Source: Paenibacillus sp. FSL R5-0623 (GTDB lineage Bacteria > Bacillota > Bacilli > Paenibacillales > Paenibacillaceae). From it: a stretch of DNA of 64,000 bases. Below, in pieces: positions 43,806 through 53,606 of this stretch. The notes under the pieces are model-generated. The model saw nothing but the letters and a program-made list of their open reading frames with translations. It ran no database searches and was not told where the DNA came from. The DNA lies in the NCBI RefSeq assembly GCF_037974265.1, contig NZ_CP150233.1:2728001-2792000 (forward strand). The letters run 5' to 3'. The position numbers were made by a program, and so were the translations under genes. Each line of letters opens with the position of its first letter. The first letter of the stretch is position 1.

Positions 43806-45524
43806 ATGACACAACGAATGGTAGAGAAGATGTCGAAAGAGCAACAGTATCTTATAAATCAGTCCATGACGATGATGGATAGTTTTTATGACAAGGAAAT
43901 GGATCTGCTTCGGAGTTTTGAAGAGGAGGATTCATCGCAGCACAGCACACGAGCCAGTGCACATTATGCACTCGGGTTGTTGATTCGAAATGAGCCTGGT
44001 GATGTGGAACGCGCGATAGGAGTGTTCCACAAGGTGCTCGATGTTCAATATGACGCTCCGGATGAGATCTATCACGGAACCTTCGCGACCCGACCCAATG
44101 ATGTGCATCCACCAGCGGGTCACTATGCTTGGAAATCTTTTGCGCCAGGCACGGCCTATTTCCTGGAACGCACCTTTGAGAAGGTGTCTGCGCAGTTTAT
44201 CCATAAACTACAGGAAGAGGGTTCTCTGCTCACAGAGGCCGCAGACCCCAAACAACTGAAACACCTTTTTTATTCGGCAGTGAATCAGGTTCTGCCACCG
44301 GTCTGGATCAGTTATGATCCCAACTGGCGCGAGTTTATCGCTTGTGTCTGTGTGGTTGTAACTGCCGAATTCGCCGAACTACTGCCGGAGACACTCATGA
44401 AACGGATGGATTATGCGATGGAACTGGCAGTTCAAGGATCAATAGAACGCAGGTTATCCGACGTAATCCCGATGAACACCAATATTGAGTTAATGCATAT
44501 TTTCATCACCCACTACTATGGCCATCGCTTGAACCGAACAGATTGGATTCAGCATTCGGATGAACAGGCGGAGGGGTTGATGAAGGAGTTTGAACAATAC
44601 GATGGTACATTCGCGGAGTTCAATACGACAACGTATTACGGGGTGGATCTCTCCGTGCTTGGCATGTATCGAAAGTATGGACTCACCCAACGTTTAGTTG
44701 AAATTGGACACCGGATTGAACATGGGCTGTGGAATAACATTGCGCTATATTACAATGCCAACCTCGAAAATCTCTCCGGCCCGTTCTCTCGGGCGTACGA
44801 CATGGAGATGCGAGAGCATAGTTCAATCGGCGTGTTTATCTATCTCTTGCTTGGAGAAGGGTATGAATATCTGGCAGGAATCAACTGTGAGTCAGGCCAT
44901 GATCCACTGATTGCGCTCCTTGGGGTGGATGTGCCCGTGGAAGCCGTGCCGTATTTCAAGGCTCATCAAGAAGATCGGCTTGTGCAGAAACAGTTCATGG
45001 AACTGTGTGAGCGCAATGATCCAACCTCCAATCGGAATTTGTGTACAGCCAAAGCTTGGATCGGTGAGGATCGGATGATCGGGGCCATGTCGGGAAGTGT
45101 GAATACGAATGGACAGATGCATCCAGCTACGATCCACTGGCAGATAGAGACGGGGGAGCGTTATTATCTTCGCTTGATCCGTCGTGAGGTGGGTGAGGGC
45201 TGGAACAGCCATCTGCGCGGAATAACGTTTGATGCGGACCTCACGCCAGATTCGTTAACCATTGATGTGGAGCTGGATACGGCGGAAGAGATCGATGTTT
45301 ATTTTGAAATCAGAGGGCCATCCCTTAGTCAGCAGGATATTACACCAGCGTTATGGCAGTTCCCTGGACTTACGTGTGCCGTAAAGGCTGAGGCGCCTGA
45401 ACCATCTGTGTTAATGTACGTAAATCATGCGGAGATCATCTATCGTTATGTGCCTGGGAAGACGGCAAACAAAATGAGATTTGAATTGACTCTCCGTGAA
45501 GACAACGGTTTGAGGAATAAATAG
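43806..45524 (+). CDS. Uncharacterised 572-aa protein of the sugar-import operon
   Basis: I do not recognise a named family. It lacks signal peptide and membrane helices, so it is cytoplasmic. The first ~390 residues are rich in amphipathic helices with aromatic and acidic residues (GHYAWKSFAPGTAYFLERTFEK, FAEFNTTTYYGVDLSVLGMYRKYG), which suggests an alpha/alpha-barrel as in polysaccharide lyases and unsaturated glycoside hydrolases. The last ~150 residues are beta-rich (TIHWQIETGERYYLRLIRREV). This two-part build and the position right behind the permeases (22 bases) suggest a carbohydrate-active enzyme that processes the imported oligosaccharide. Catalytic residues are not assigned. Confidence 0.6.
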   Translation: MTQRMVEKMSKEQQYLINQSMTMMDSFYDKEMDLLRSFEEEDSSQHSTRASAHYALGLLIRNEPGDVERAIGVFHKVLDVQYDAPDEIYHGTFATRPNDVHPPAGHYAWKSFAPGTAYFLERTFEKVSAQFIHKLQEEGSLLTEAADPKQLKHLFYSAVNQVLPPVWISYDPNWREFIACVCVVVTAEFAELLPETLMKRMDYAMELAVQGSIERRLSDVIPMNTNIELMHIFITHYYGHRLNRTDWIQHSDEQAEGLMKEFEQYDGTFAEFNTTTYYGVDLSVLGMYRKYGLTQRLVEIGHRIEHGLWNNIALYYNANLENLSGPFSRAYDMEMREHSSIGVFIYLLLGEGYEYLAGINCESGHDPLIALLGVDVPVEAVPYFKAHQEDRLVQKQFMELCERNDPTSNRNLCTAKAWIGEDRMIGAMSGSVNTNGQMHPATIHWQIETGERYYLRLIRREVGEGWNSHLRGITFDADLTPDSLTIDVELDTAEEIDVYFEIRGPSLSQQDITPALWQFPGLTCAVKAEAPEPSVLMYVNHAEIIYRYVPGKTANKMRFELTLREDNGLRNK

Positions 45525-45602
45525 GTATATAAGATGAACTGAACATTTACACGAGAACGAAGAGTGCAGAACGGATCTGAAGAAGCGGAGCGTTCGCCTG
45601 AA

Positions 45603-45687
45603 AGCTTTCTGCAAGAAAGCTGCATCGGAAGCATAAGCTATCCCCGGATTTTTCCCTTTAGAGAAGGGGATCAAAAAATCTGGGGAT
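45603..45687. repeat. Palindromic intergenic element
   Basis: Two adjacent hairpins: AGCTTTCT-gca-AGAAAGCT (45603-45621) and a larger one with arms ATCCCCGGATTTTT (45640-45653) and AAAAAATCTGGGGAT (45673-45687), the latter with a weak inner CCCTTT/AAGGGG pairing. The 287-base gap 45525-45811 otherwise has no coding frame. The structured, GC-swinging sequence looks like a dispersed intergenic repeat rather than a simple terminator. Confidence 0.5.
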
Positions 45688-45811
45688 CACAGCGATCGGA
45701 AGATGGTACTGCAATTGGAGTGATCTAGTGTAAAGTTATTGGTTCAACTTATATAGATAGAGATAAATGGAATATGAATGGGCGATAGATTGAGAGACAG
45801 GAGGACCAAGT

Positions 45812-46777
45812 ATGTACACAGACAAACAAGAATATTCGTTCTCAACATGTTGGAATATCAAACGTCATAAGACCGGACAAGGCATGATTGAGGAGATCAA
45901 GTCTCTCGGATTCAAACAGGTTGAACTGAATTATAACGTGACGGAAGAGATGCTGCAGACGATAGAGCCGATGATTGAACGGGGAGAGATCGGTGTATCC
46001 AGTGTGCATAATACATTTCCGCATGTGGCTGATCCGGATTACGGAACGGATTCCGTCCTGCTCGGATTTGATGATGAACCGCGCCGTAAACGGGCGATTG
46101 AACTGTTACTTCGCTCAGCCGAGTACGCACATCGTTATGGTGCCAAGGCTGTTGTTGTACATCCCGGTGAGGTTCCGTTCGAATACAATATAGATGAAGC
46201 GTTGAAAAAGATATACCACGATCAAGGACCGGATTCAACGGCATATCAATCTTTATGGCAAGAGATGCTGGAGAAGCGGGAAGATGGCAGCGCACATTAT
46301 CTGAGCCGGATTCAGGAAAGTCTCGAAGAGGTATGCGACTTGTCCGAGCAGCGAGGATATGGGGTGAATTTTGGTATTGAGACCCGTTCACGCTGTTATC
46401 AGATGCCGACATTGCACGAAGCGGGAACGATTATTGAACGCATGAAGGGCGCGCCGCTTGGTCTCTGGTACGATATTGGTCACGGCATGATGATGGATCG
46501 TATGGGGCTGTACGATAATGTACGTGAGGCTAACGCGTTGATTGATCACGTGGTTGGCGTGCATATTCATGAAACTGTAGGGTTGGCAGATCATTGGTGT
46601 CCATACATTCATAGTAAAGACATGACCTTCTTTGATTCATTTTTGGATATTATCGACCGTTCTCCGGTGAAAGTATATGAGCTAAAAGCCGCGTGTACGC
46701 CGGAAGAAATCGATGAGAGTCATGGAATAATCACGGCTCGTATTGCTGAACGTCATGCGGCGCGTCAGCGCGAATAG
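45812..46777 (+). CDS. Sugar phosphate isomerase/epimerase-like TIM barrel protein
   Basis: 321 residues of the xylose-isomerase-like / AP-endonuclease-2 superfamily. Putative metal ligands along the barrel are visible: VVVHPGE, FGIETRS, WYDIGHG, VGVHIHE and VYELKA (Glu, Asp, His, Glu pattern). It probably isomerises or epimerises a sugar or inositol derivative. ACAGGAGG precedes ATG 45812. Located behind the ABC import genes and the 572-aa protein, it likely belongs to the same catabolic set. Confidence 0.8.
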   Translation: MYTDKQEYSFSTCWNIKRHKTGQGMIEEIKSLGFKQVELNYNVTEEMLQTIEPMIERGEIGVSSVHNTFPHVADPDYGTDSVLLGFDDEPRRKRAIELLLRSAEYAHRYGAKAVVVHPGEVPFEYNIDEALKKIYHDQGPDSTAYQSLWQEMLEKREDGSAHYLSRIQESLEEVCDLSEQRGYGVNFGIETRSRCYQMPTLHEAGTIIERMKGAPLGLWYDIGHGMMMDRMGLYDNVREANALIDHVVGVHIHETVGLADHWCPYIHSKDMTFFDSFLDIIDRSPVKVYELKAACTPEEIDESHGIITARIAERHAARQRE

Positions 46778-46923
46778 GGTGAATTGGTATATTTTCAGCT
46801 AAGCGCTTAGATGGGTAAATGATAGGGCAATGTAGAAATGTGAAGCATCATTTCTGCTGATGTCTGACGTCCACTGGAGTGGAAGATATCGGCAATCCAT
46901 GTGTTATGCGGGGATGTTTAATG

Positions 46924-46977
46924 AAAAAAAGGATCGGTTTCATCAGCCCGAGGGTTTGGTGAGACTGATCCTTTTTT
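46924..46977. terminator. Strong hairpin terminator after the isomerase gene
   Basis: AAAAAAGGATC pairs with GATCCTTTTTT, extended inward by GT.TCA.C/G.TGA.AC. Runs on both sides make it potentially bidirectional. Confidence 0.8.
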
Positions 46978-47082
46978 GATTTTATTTGATATATATATGA
47001 TCAGTGTACAGCTTTCATCCAGATCACATTCAGAAAGCGTTTTGGAAAACACTTCGTTTCATCAAGGTGCACTCTTTGAAAC

Positions 47083-47280
47083 GCTAACGAACCTGGCACA
47101 CCCTATTTCAAGTATATGAGCCATATTTATATCGCAACGAATCTGAGACGTCTTAACTCTTCGTTTTTAGCAGGTTTTTGCCCATTTCCACTCGTATGCT
47201 CCCGTTTAGCGTTGCTGAGATTCGTTAGAATTTTCATACTAGTCTAAACAAGGCAATAAGGTGTCTGAGATTCATTAGAG
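47083..47280. repeat. Four copies of an ACGAATCTGAG-type motif in an intergenic region
   Basis: GCTAACGAACCTGGCACA (47083-47100) and GCAACGAATCTGAGACG (47134-47150) are in one orientation. GCGTTGCTGAGATTCGTTAG (47209-47228) and GTCTGAGATTCATTAGAG (47263-47280) are in the opposite one. The 588-base gap 46778-47365 also contains a CGTTTCA..TGAAACG hairpin just before the first copy and the isomerase terminator, but no coding frame. Confidence 0.55.
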
Positions 47281-47365
47281 TTCAAGAAGTGAGTCACAAT
47301 TTGGAGAGAAGCGTTGATACACTATCTATCATCACAGATTAGGTGAGTGAGCAAGTGATTTCTTT

Positions 47366-47950
47366 TTATTCGTACATCCGTCGTTCAAGTTCAGCATAGG
47401 CAATCGCAGGATCATCACTGGAATTATCAATATAAGCGACGGATGCAGAAGGGAGGGGCCAGGCTATTTCTTTTCGGACGAGAGAAGCTCTGAAGGCATC
47501 CCAGTTGGCTAACTTCCATTCATCTAGTGGGGATTTTCTTGCTGAGATCCGCTTGTGATACAATGCTTCATTCTCTAAATAAATATAGGCCACACGCACA
47601 TCCGTATCTTTCAGAGAACGTCCAATCCCTGCGAGCTCCTGCTCGATCCAGCCAGGGGTACCGATTTCCTTGGTAAATGGCCCCACAACGATCGTATCGA
47701 TACCCAACTGAACGTTATCCAGAGCGGCGTCCATCGTAATGCGGTACCCAAGATCACGGCACAACCTTTTGTATTCAGGCGAATCTCGGTCGGATGGATC
47801 AAGTCCCTGAAGGGTCATGATCGCCTCAGCCGCGGGACGAAGCAGAATATCCATATCAAAGAAAGCCGCTTTATGTTTACGGGAAAGGGCTTTGGCAAGG
47901 GTGGTCTTGCCACTTCCGGCCCCGCCGAGAAAAAAAATTAGTTTGTTCAT
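47366..47950 (-). CDS. P-loop ATP-binding protein, shikimate/gluconate-kinase-like
   Basis: 194 residues with a Walker A loop GGAGSGKTT (about residues 9-17) and an FFDMDILL segment as in small-molecule kinases. A lid-like Arg-rich segment (KRISARKSPLDEW) and a C-terminal helix follow. It probably phosphorylates a small metabolite; the substrate is unknown. GGAGG lies about 10 bases before ATG. It stands alone on the minus strand. Confidence 0.7.
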   Translation of the reverse strand: MNKLIFFLGGAGSGKTTLAKALSRKHKAAFFDMDILLRPAAEAIMTLQGLDPSDRDSPEYKRLCRDLGYRITMDAALDNVQLGIDTIVVGPFTKEIGTPGWIEQELAGIGRSLKDTDVRVAYIYLENEALYHKRISARKSPLDEWKLANWDAFRASLVRKEIAWPLPSASVAYIDNSSDDPAIAYAELERRMYE

Positions 47951-48233
47951 GAATGTAATGCCTCCTTAAATGTAATGAAAAAATAGTATATGTAATTGAA
48001 AAACACACGAATATATAGAGTCATCATTAGAGTTCGTGAATGAAAGGACTTGTTTATTTTAACATAAATAAAGAAGGTTGTTGGCTAGACAGAAAAGGAA
48101 GGATAAGGTAATATCATACCTAGTTGTACTATGCATAGGTTTCCGATGTATGTGAAAAGAAGAGATTTAAAAGTGTATTTTTCGAAATCTAAAAATTCTT
48201 GCTAAATGAATTGAAAAGGAAGGAGTGAGCGCG

Positions 48234-48569
48234 TTGCAGGTTAACAAACAAATGATTAAAGGCAGTACCGAAACATTGATTCTGACCCTGCTTCAGGAAC
48301 GACCGTTGTACGGATATGAATTAATCAAGGAACTACATCGTCAATCCGAGGGTGTGTTTAATCTGAAAGAGGGCACGTTATATCCTATTTTGCATGCTAT
48401 GGAGATTGAAGGTTGGGTAGAGTCGTACTGGATGGAGGTTGAAGGTCGTAAACGGAAATATTATTCGATTCGTGACAAGGGGATGGAGGCCTTACAAAGT
48501 AAAAAAGCAGAGTGGAATTTGTTCCGTAGAGCTGTGGATCGGGTGCTTGGGGAAGGAGGCCTGACATGA
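48234..48569 (+). CDS. PadR-family transcriptional regulator
   Basis: 111 residues with a PadR winged helix (TETLILTLLQERPLYGYELIKELHRQ..LKEGTLYPILHAMEIEGWVES) and a C-terminal dimer helix. The GTG at 48225 is inside AGGAG; TTG 48234, 8 bases after it, yields the typical start MQVNKQMIKGSTETLIL. It overlaps the next gene by ATGA, the usual PadR plus membrane-protein pair, and likely represses this operon. Confidence 0.9.
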   Translation: MQVNKQMIKGSTETLILTLLQERPLYGYELIKELHRQSEGVFNLKEGTLYPILHAMEIEGWVESYWMEVEGRKRKYYSIRDKGMEALQSKKAEWNLFRRAVDRVLGEGGLT

Positions 48570-49915
48570 CGAATCGACATGAGCGAATTCAGCATTATCT
48601 TGATCACATGTGTGTTCAGGTTAAAGCTCGCGAAGTACATAACGACCTGCGTAATGAGTTGGGAAACCACATGGAAGAGATCATTTTGGACAAAGAACAA
48701 GAAGGTTATACAGAGGAAGAAGCAATTGCATATGCCATTGAACAGATGGGTGATCCTGCAGTGGTAGGCAAGAGTATGCACCGATTGCATCGCCATCGAA
48801 TGCACTGGGGGCTGTTAGTTGGATTAATTGGTTTGTCTATAATTAGCCTGTTGTTAATGTGGATTTTTACAATTAATGTAGCAGATGAAAAGTATCAGTT
48901 CTTATATCGCGGTCATGTGTTGTACACCGCTATAGGTGTAATGATGATGTTGTTCTTTATTTACTTTGATTATCGTAAGTTGAAAAAAGCTGCTTGGTGG
49001 ATCTATATTCTGCTTAATGTCATGTTGTGGATCAGTCCAATGATAACTACAGATATTTACGGTAATAGCAGATATTGGAGCTTATTTGGCTTAACACTAG
49101 ACCTTACCACAGCTTCAGTGTGGATTTTGCCACTTGCTATAGGTGCCGTTATGCTGGACAAGCTTCGTTCCAATTGTAATATGCAATCCATACTGACCTA
49201 CATTGCGATGGTAACGATTCCCGCAGTGCTATTATTTCAAACGTTGGACTGGGTTCGCTTGTTTCTGTTTGGCATAATGTCCATTATTTTATTTGGCTGG
49301 CTCACGCGAAAATGGCTTTATACAGTCATAGGTGCTCTTATAACAGGAATTATTTTTGTATTGTTATTGTTCTTTGCAGATCAATACGGACGACTGGAGA
49401 GGCTCACTGTCGTTTTGAATCTTCAGGATGACCCTTACGGCAGTGCCTATAGTAACTATTCCATTATTGAAATTATTCGATCATCGGGTTGGTGGGGTAA
49501 CGGGATTGATACAACGTTTGACAGGTTTAAAACGAGTTATTTCAATTACCCAGGTGTGCTACTCATTGATGTGTTTGGCTGGTCTGGCGGGATACTGCTA
49601 TTGGTGGCGATCATCTGGTTTGTTGCCAATATGGTGAAAATGCTTCCTCGTATATGGGATGATTTTGGCCGTATGATTATTGTGAGTATCACAGCTATGT
49701 TTGCAATGCAAATCATCTATTCGCTGGCTATGACTACCGGAAAAGCACCTATTATCAGTATCACTTTTCCTTTTATTGGATACGGAAATCACTTGATGTT
49801 TGATTACGCCATGCTCGGTGTACTTCTCGGTGTGTACCGCCGGAAGGATACTATTTCGATGAGAGATGGAAAAATACGGAAGAAGATGGGTGCCGACTTG
49901 CTGACCGATTCATAG
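48566..49915 (+). CDS. FtsW/RodA/SpoVE-like membrane protein with N-terminal prefix domain
   Basis: 449 residues. An N-terminal soluble helical domain (about 1-75, VHNDLRNELGNHMEEIILDKEQEGYTEEEAIAYAIEQMGDP) is the prefix often seen in PadR-linked permeases. About nine or ten membrane helices follow, with RYWSLFGLTL and a large loop (VVLNLQDDPYGSAYS) resembling the FtsW/RodA glycosyltransferase family. Whether it retains polymerase activity cannot be judged. It is co-translated with the PadR regulator. Confidence 0.75.
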   Translation: MTNRHERIQHYLDHMCVQVKAREVHNDLRNELGNHMEEIILDKEQEGYTEEEAIAYAIEQMGDPAVVGKSMHRLHRHRMHWGLLVGLIGLSIISLLLMWIFTINVADEKYQFLYRGHVLYTAIGVMMMLFFIYFDYRKLKKAAWWIYILLNVMLWISPMITTDIYGNSRYWSLFGLTLDLTTASVWILPLAIGAVMLDKLRSNCNMQSILTYIAMVTIPAVLLFQTLDWVRLFLFGIMSIILFGWLTRKWLYTVIGALITGIIFVLLLFFADQYGRLERLTVVLNLQDDPYGSAYSNYSIIEIIRSSGWWGNGIDTTFDRFKTSYFNYPGVLLIDVFGWSGGILLLVAIIWFVANMVKMLPRIWDDFGRMIIVSITAMFAMQIIYSLAMTTGKAPIISITFPFIGYGNHLMFDYAMLGVLLGVYRRKDTISMRDGKIRKKMGADLLTDS

Positions 49916-49976
49916 GCATCCAAAATCATTACCGCATCATGAAATGAAGGTATTCTTATGCTCTTTTAACGAGCAT

Positions 49977-51761
49977 TCACGGAAACCAGATATGACGCAG
50001 GTTCACCCAGCCCTGGCTGTTGAAAGATAGGCCGCGCACCGAAGGCAGATAAGCGGTTTCTACTGGCTTTTCGGATAAATGGAATAGTAAATTTTGATCA
50101 ACCAAAAATTGCTCAATTCGATCTAATTCATAAGTTCGATCTTCTGCGATGGGAGAGGCGACGATGGTTTGCAAGATCTCATGGATCGTTATACGAGCAG
50201 AATCTTCCAGATGCTCAGACAACGTGGAGTAGAGATCATATCTTCTCAGTTCTTCGTCCCTGTCCCGAATCAAAGAAAAGAGAATCAGATCAGATTCCAG
50301 CCGCAGATCTCCTTTGAACTGCTCCATTGTGCCTGTGCGGACGGTACAGGAAAAACCGCACTGCTCCAGTATGGACGCCAGATGTTGAGCATCCCTGCGA
50401 TATTGTGGAATGGTTGCAATGTGCAAGGAGATGGGACTGGAGGATACTGAACTTATAGGTATATCGCTAAAATTCTCTGGGTGGACAGCCCCGGTACTCA
50501 CGGCATCAGAATTGAAAACCTTGATTTCAGAGTCATCTGCATGTCCGACATCTCTATACATTCCAGCAAGGCATGACTGAAGGTGTGCTCTTACTTCCGG
50601 ATCGTTTAACGGTCCGGTTTTTTGCGTATTACACGTGAGTAATTTATGAACCATCACCCCTGCACTTATCTGTGTCCAGTCTGCACCCGCAGACGAAGAC
50701 GGATTATGAACAAGATGAAAGAACGGAGTTTCGATATCTTGGCTATCGTCCATTTTTGCCGAGGCACTCCACGGAATCTGCAGGATATCTACCCGGTCCA
50801 TATGTGCTCTACCTTGAAAATACGATGAAAAGGCTTCAAGTCTGCACAAGTGATCATCCCAGGCGGTGACCTTGAACGGTCCGGTCCCAACAGGTTTTTG
50901 CATCCCATGCACATCACTCGAATGCTTCATCTTATGTTCGTTTGTTCCTGGTGAGGGTACAATCGCCGCACGACTTGTTGTCAGGAAGGACAAAAACAAT
51001 TCATGAGGATCTTTAAGCTGGAAACACACGGTTAAGGAATCGACCGCTTCAATTGACAGAATCTGTTTACTTACATCACGGTACAGTGTCCGGCGATCTG
51101 TAGATTGCAGCCGTTCGAACGTATGCACAATATCATGGGCCGTCAACAACTGACCATCGTGAAATGTAATCCCTTTTCGCAAATAAAAGATCCAGGTCTT
51201 TCGGTCTGCACTGACATCCCAGGTATGAGCGAGACATGGGAGAATCTCTCCCTGTTCACCCCGCTGAACCAACCCGTCAAAGACATGGCTGGTAACAAAG
51301 GATTCAGCTAATAGATTAATGAACAGCGGATCAAGGGCATGAAGCTGTTGGCGCAGGGGCAACCGAAGCGTATCAATCTGCTCATTATTGGTGCCGGCTT
51401 CCGTATGATGTCCTGAATACCCAAGCAACCACTGGTTTAGATGATCCTGCATGATTGTTGAACTGGAGAATGCGCTCACCTGCTCGGCAGCTTCCTGTAA
51501 CTCCCGGCGATTCATGGCCTGCATCATATATTCTGCGGCGATTTGATCAGCCGGAACAAGCAAGGTCAGTGAAGAACGCCGACCCCGGCCACGCTGGGAA
51601 ACCCAACGAATCCAATCATGGGCAACCATCTTTTTGACAATCGTTAACGTATTGCGGTGTGTACAATTTAGCAACTCAGCGAGATCGGCGAGTGTAAGTT
51701 CATGTTCTGTATGGTGACCGTAATGACGATGTAACAGCAGATATTGCTGATGTAATTTCAA
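49977..51761 (-). CDS. SgrR-family regulator with solute-binding domain
   Basis: 594 residues: an N-terminal SgrR-type winged helix (about 1-110; LTLADLAELLNCTHRNTLTIVKKM, QRGRGRRSSLTLL) and an SBP_bac_5 periplasmic-binding-like domain (about 150-570; VFDGLVQRGEQGEILPCLAHTWDVS, WIFYLRKGITFHDGQLLTAHDI). Without a signal peptide it acts in the cytoplasm as a ligand-responsive regulator. Start is TTG 51761, 10 bases after AGGAGG. Target genes are not adjacent in an obvious operon; the divergent DUF4173 gene is a candidate. Confidence 0.85.
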   Translation of the reverse strand: MKLHQQYLLLHRHYGHHTEHELTLADLAELLNCTHRNTLTIVKKMVAHDWIRWVSQRGRGRRSSLTLLVPADQIAAEYMMQAMNRRELQEAAEQVSAFSSSTIMQDHLNQWLLGYSGHHTEAGTNNEQIDTLRLPLRQQLHALDPLFINLLAESFVTSHVFDGLVQRGEQGEILPCLAHTWDVSADRKTWIFYLRKGITFHDGQLLTAHDIVHTFERLQSTDRRTLYRDVSKQILSIEAVDSLTVCFQLKDPHELFLSFLTTSRAAIVPSPGTNEHKMKHSSDVHGMQKPVGTGPFKVTAWDDHLCRLEAFSSYFQGRAHMDRVDILQIPWSASAKMDDSQDIETPFFHLVHNPSSSAGADWTQISAGVMVHKLLTCNTQKTGPLNDPEVRAHLQSCLAGMYRDVGHADDSEIKVFNSDAVSTGAVHPENFSDIPISSVSSSPISLHIATIPQYRRDAQHLASILEQCGFSCTVRTGTMEQFKGDLRLESDLILFSLIRDRDEELRRYDLYSTLSEHLEDSARITIHEILQTIVASPIAEDRTYELDRIEQFLVDQNLLFHLSEKPVETAYLPSVRGLSFNSQGWVNLRHIWFP

Positions 51762-51895
51762 GTGTTGATTCCCTCCTGGAGGTGAACTCTGACTTATTCC
51801 TCTAAAATAAGAAGTTTTGTCGATTTTAATTTCTATTTATATTCCTATTTTATCATCTAGAATATAGCATAGAAAGGTTAATGGAGGTTTTTCCC

Positions 51896-53515
51896 ATGAT
51901 TGATAAAATAATGGCTTCACCGCAACGCGCTCTAATCACGCTACTGTCTGCATGGATGCTGGCGATCATTCACCAGTATTTATTCTATGGTAATGAGATT
52001 GGCGTATCGTATCCTATCTTTGTAATTCTCTTTTATGTGTTCATGTATCTGTTTGCAAGGGACCGCATGAGGTCTTTCAAGTTAATTGATGCTTTTGTAG
52101 CGGCTGTAGTGCTATTGTTGTCGCTAACGTTCCTGTTATGCGACAATGAACTGCTGTATGTTCTTAATTTTCTGGTCATACCTGGCGTAGTTATCTTACA
52201 TATGACGTATCTGATGGGCAGAAAACAGAAGCAGTGGTGGGAGATTGGCTTGATTGGTACGGCTATTGACCACTTGCTGCCTCAAGCCATACGTCATTGG
52301 GGGACTGTTGCTGCTATTGCTGTGAGAGCACGCGCGCGTGGCATGGGCAAATCCCAGAAAACAGTTGTTTTCAAAGTACTCATTGGTCTTGTGGCGTCCT
52401 TGCCTATCCTCATTGTAGTCGTTGCATTACTGTCCTCTGCTGACGGGGTCTTTGATCAGTATTTAGCCGGTTTTCCGGAGTGGCTGAATCAATTGGCTTT
52501 TACTCCAGGGATACCGAGAATCATCTGGATTGTCATCGCAGGTGTATTGCTGTTCGGTTATGTATGGGGATTTGTACAGCCAATGCAATATGAGGCAGAG
52601 AAGAGAGCGAACGCACATTGGAAAAATGGAGCAGCATCCACGGTTGATAAGCGTGATCACACCTATATATTCTCTCCTGTGGACCCGGCCACTGAAGGTC
52701 AGGTTACCAATAAGATTACACCCGAGTCCGAACGCACTCCGGTTCATCGGGAACCATTCAGATTGGACCCCATCATTGTGGGGACGATGCTGATTGTCAT
52801 TAACTGTGTGTACGTTTTGTTTGTTCTTGTACAGTTTTCGTATCTGTTTGGTGCAGGAGAGGGGCATCTTCCGGTAGATCTGTCTTACGCAGATTATGCG
52901 AGAAGTGGATTCGCAGAGTTAATTCTCGTCACAGGTATTAACTTCTTTATTCTTATTGTTGCTTTGCAGTATACCCGTTCGAGTGGCAAAGCGGGTTCCA
53001 TCGTGCATCAGGTACTTCTCCTGATTCTGGTCAGTTGTTCAGCAATTATGTTGTATTCCGCGTTTATGCGCCTAAATCTGTATGAGCAGGCATATGGATA
53101 TACGTACATCCGCTTCCTGGTACACGCATTCATGATCTTCCTCGCGCTCCTGTTGCTGATTGCCGGCCTTCGTATACGGTACACATCAATACCGCTGATT
53201 CGCTGGTATATTGTGCTGGCGCTCACAGCTTATGTTGCAGTCAACTATGTGGGCATGGATAAACGGATTGCCGAGCTGAATATTGAACGTTATCATCAGA
53301 CTGGCAATATTGATGCAACCTATCTGGCGAGTCTGTCAGCAGATGCAGTTCCGTTACTTCATGAGTTTGCTCTGGAGGAGTATCCGGATCTCAAGAGGGA
53401 AATGCTGGAACGTCAAGCATATCTGGATATGGATACATCAGATCGTTCCTGGCCTTCTTATAACGTGGCAAGACACCGAGCTGAGCTAGAGTTGTCCAAA
53501 TTGAGAACGGAATAG
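51896..53515 (+). CDS. DUF4173 multi-spanning membrane protein
   Basis: About 539 residues with roughly a dozen membrane helices and the DUF4173 pattern (VFDQYLAGFPEWLNQLAFTPGIPRIIWIVIAG..FGYVWGF; LNLYEQAYGYTYIRFLVHAFM). A hydrophilic loop (about 230-280) and a charged C-terminal tail face the cytoplasm. Function unknown. GGAGG is 8 bases before ATG 51896; the frame's upstream ATG 51881 overlaps that site. Confidence 0.8.
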   Translation: MIDKIMASPQRALITLLSAWMLAIIHQYLFYGNEIGVSYPIFVILFYVFMYLFARDRMRSFKLIDAFVAAVVLLLSLTFLLCDNELLYVLNFLVIPGVVILHMTYLMGRKQKQWWEIGLIGTAIDHLLPQAIRHWGTVAAIAVRARARGMGKSQKTVVFKVLIGLVASLPILIVVVALLSSADGVFDQYLAGFPEWLNQLAFTPGIPRIIWIVIAGVLLFGYVWGFVQPMQYEAEKRANAHWKNGAASTVDKRDHTYIFSPVDPATEGQVTNKITPESERTPVHREPFRLDPIIVGTMLIVINCVYVLFVLVQFSYLFGAGEGHLPVDLSYADYARSGFAELILVTGINFFILIVALQYTRSSGKAGSIVHQVLLLILVSCSAIMLYSAFMRLNLYEQAYGYTYIRFLVHAFMIFLALLLLIAGLRIRYTSIPLIRWYIVLALTAYVAVNYVGMDKRIAELNIERYHQTGNIDATYLASLSADAVPLLHEFALEEYPDLKREMLERQAYLDMDTSDRSWPSYNVARHRAELELSKLRTE

Positions 53516-53606
53516 CTGAATAGTAGTTTTTTCACGTACGGATTTATGCAAAAGCAATATGTAAGTGTTATAATATAAAAACTAACCTATAAAGGGGGTG
53601 AATCCC

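Noticed and set aside
47083..47280. CRISPR array
   Set aside because: Motif copies are in both orientations, diverged and irregularly spaced, with no cas genes nearby.
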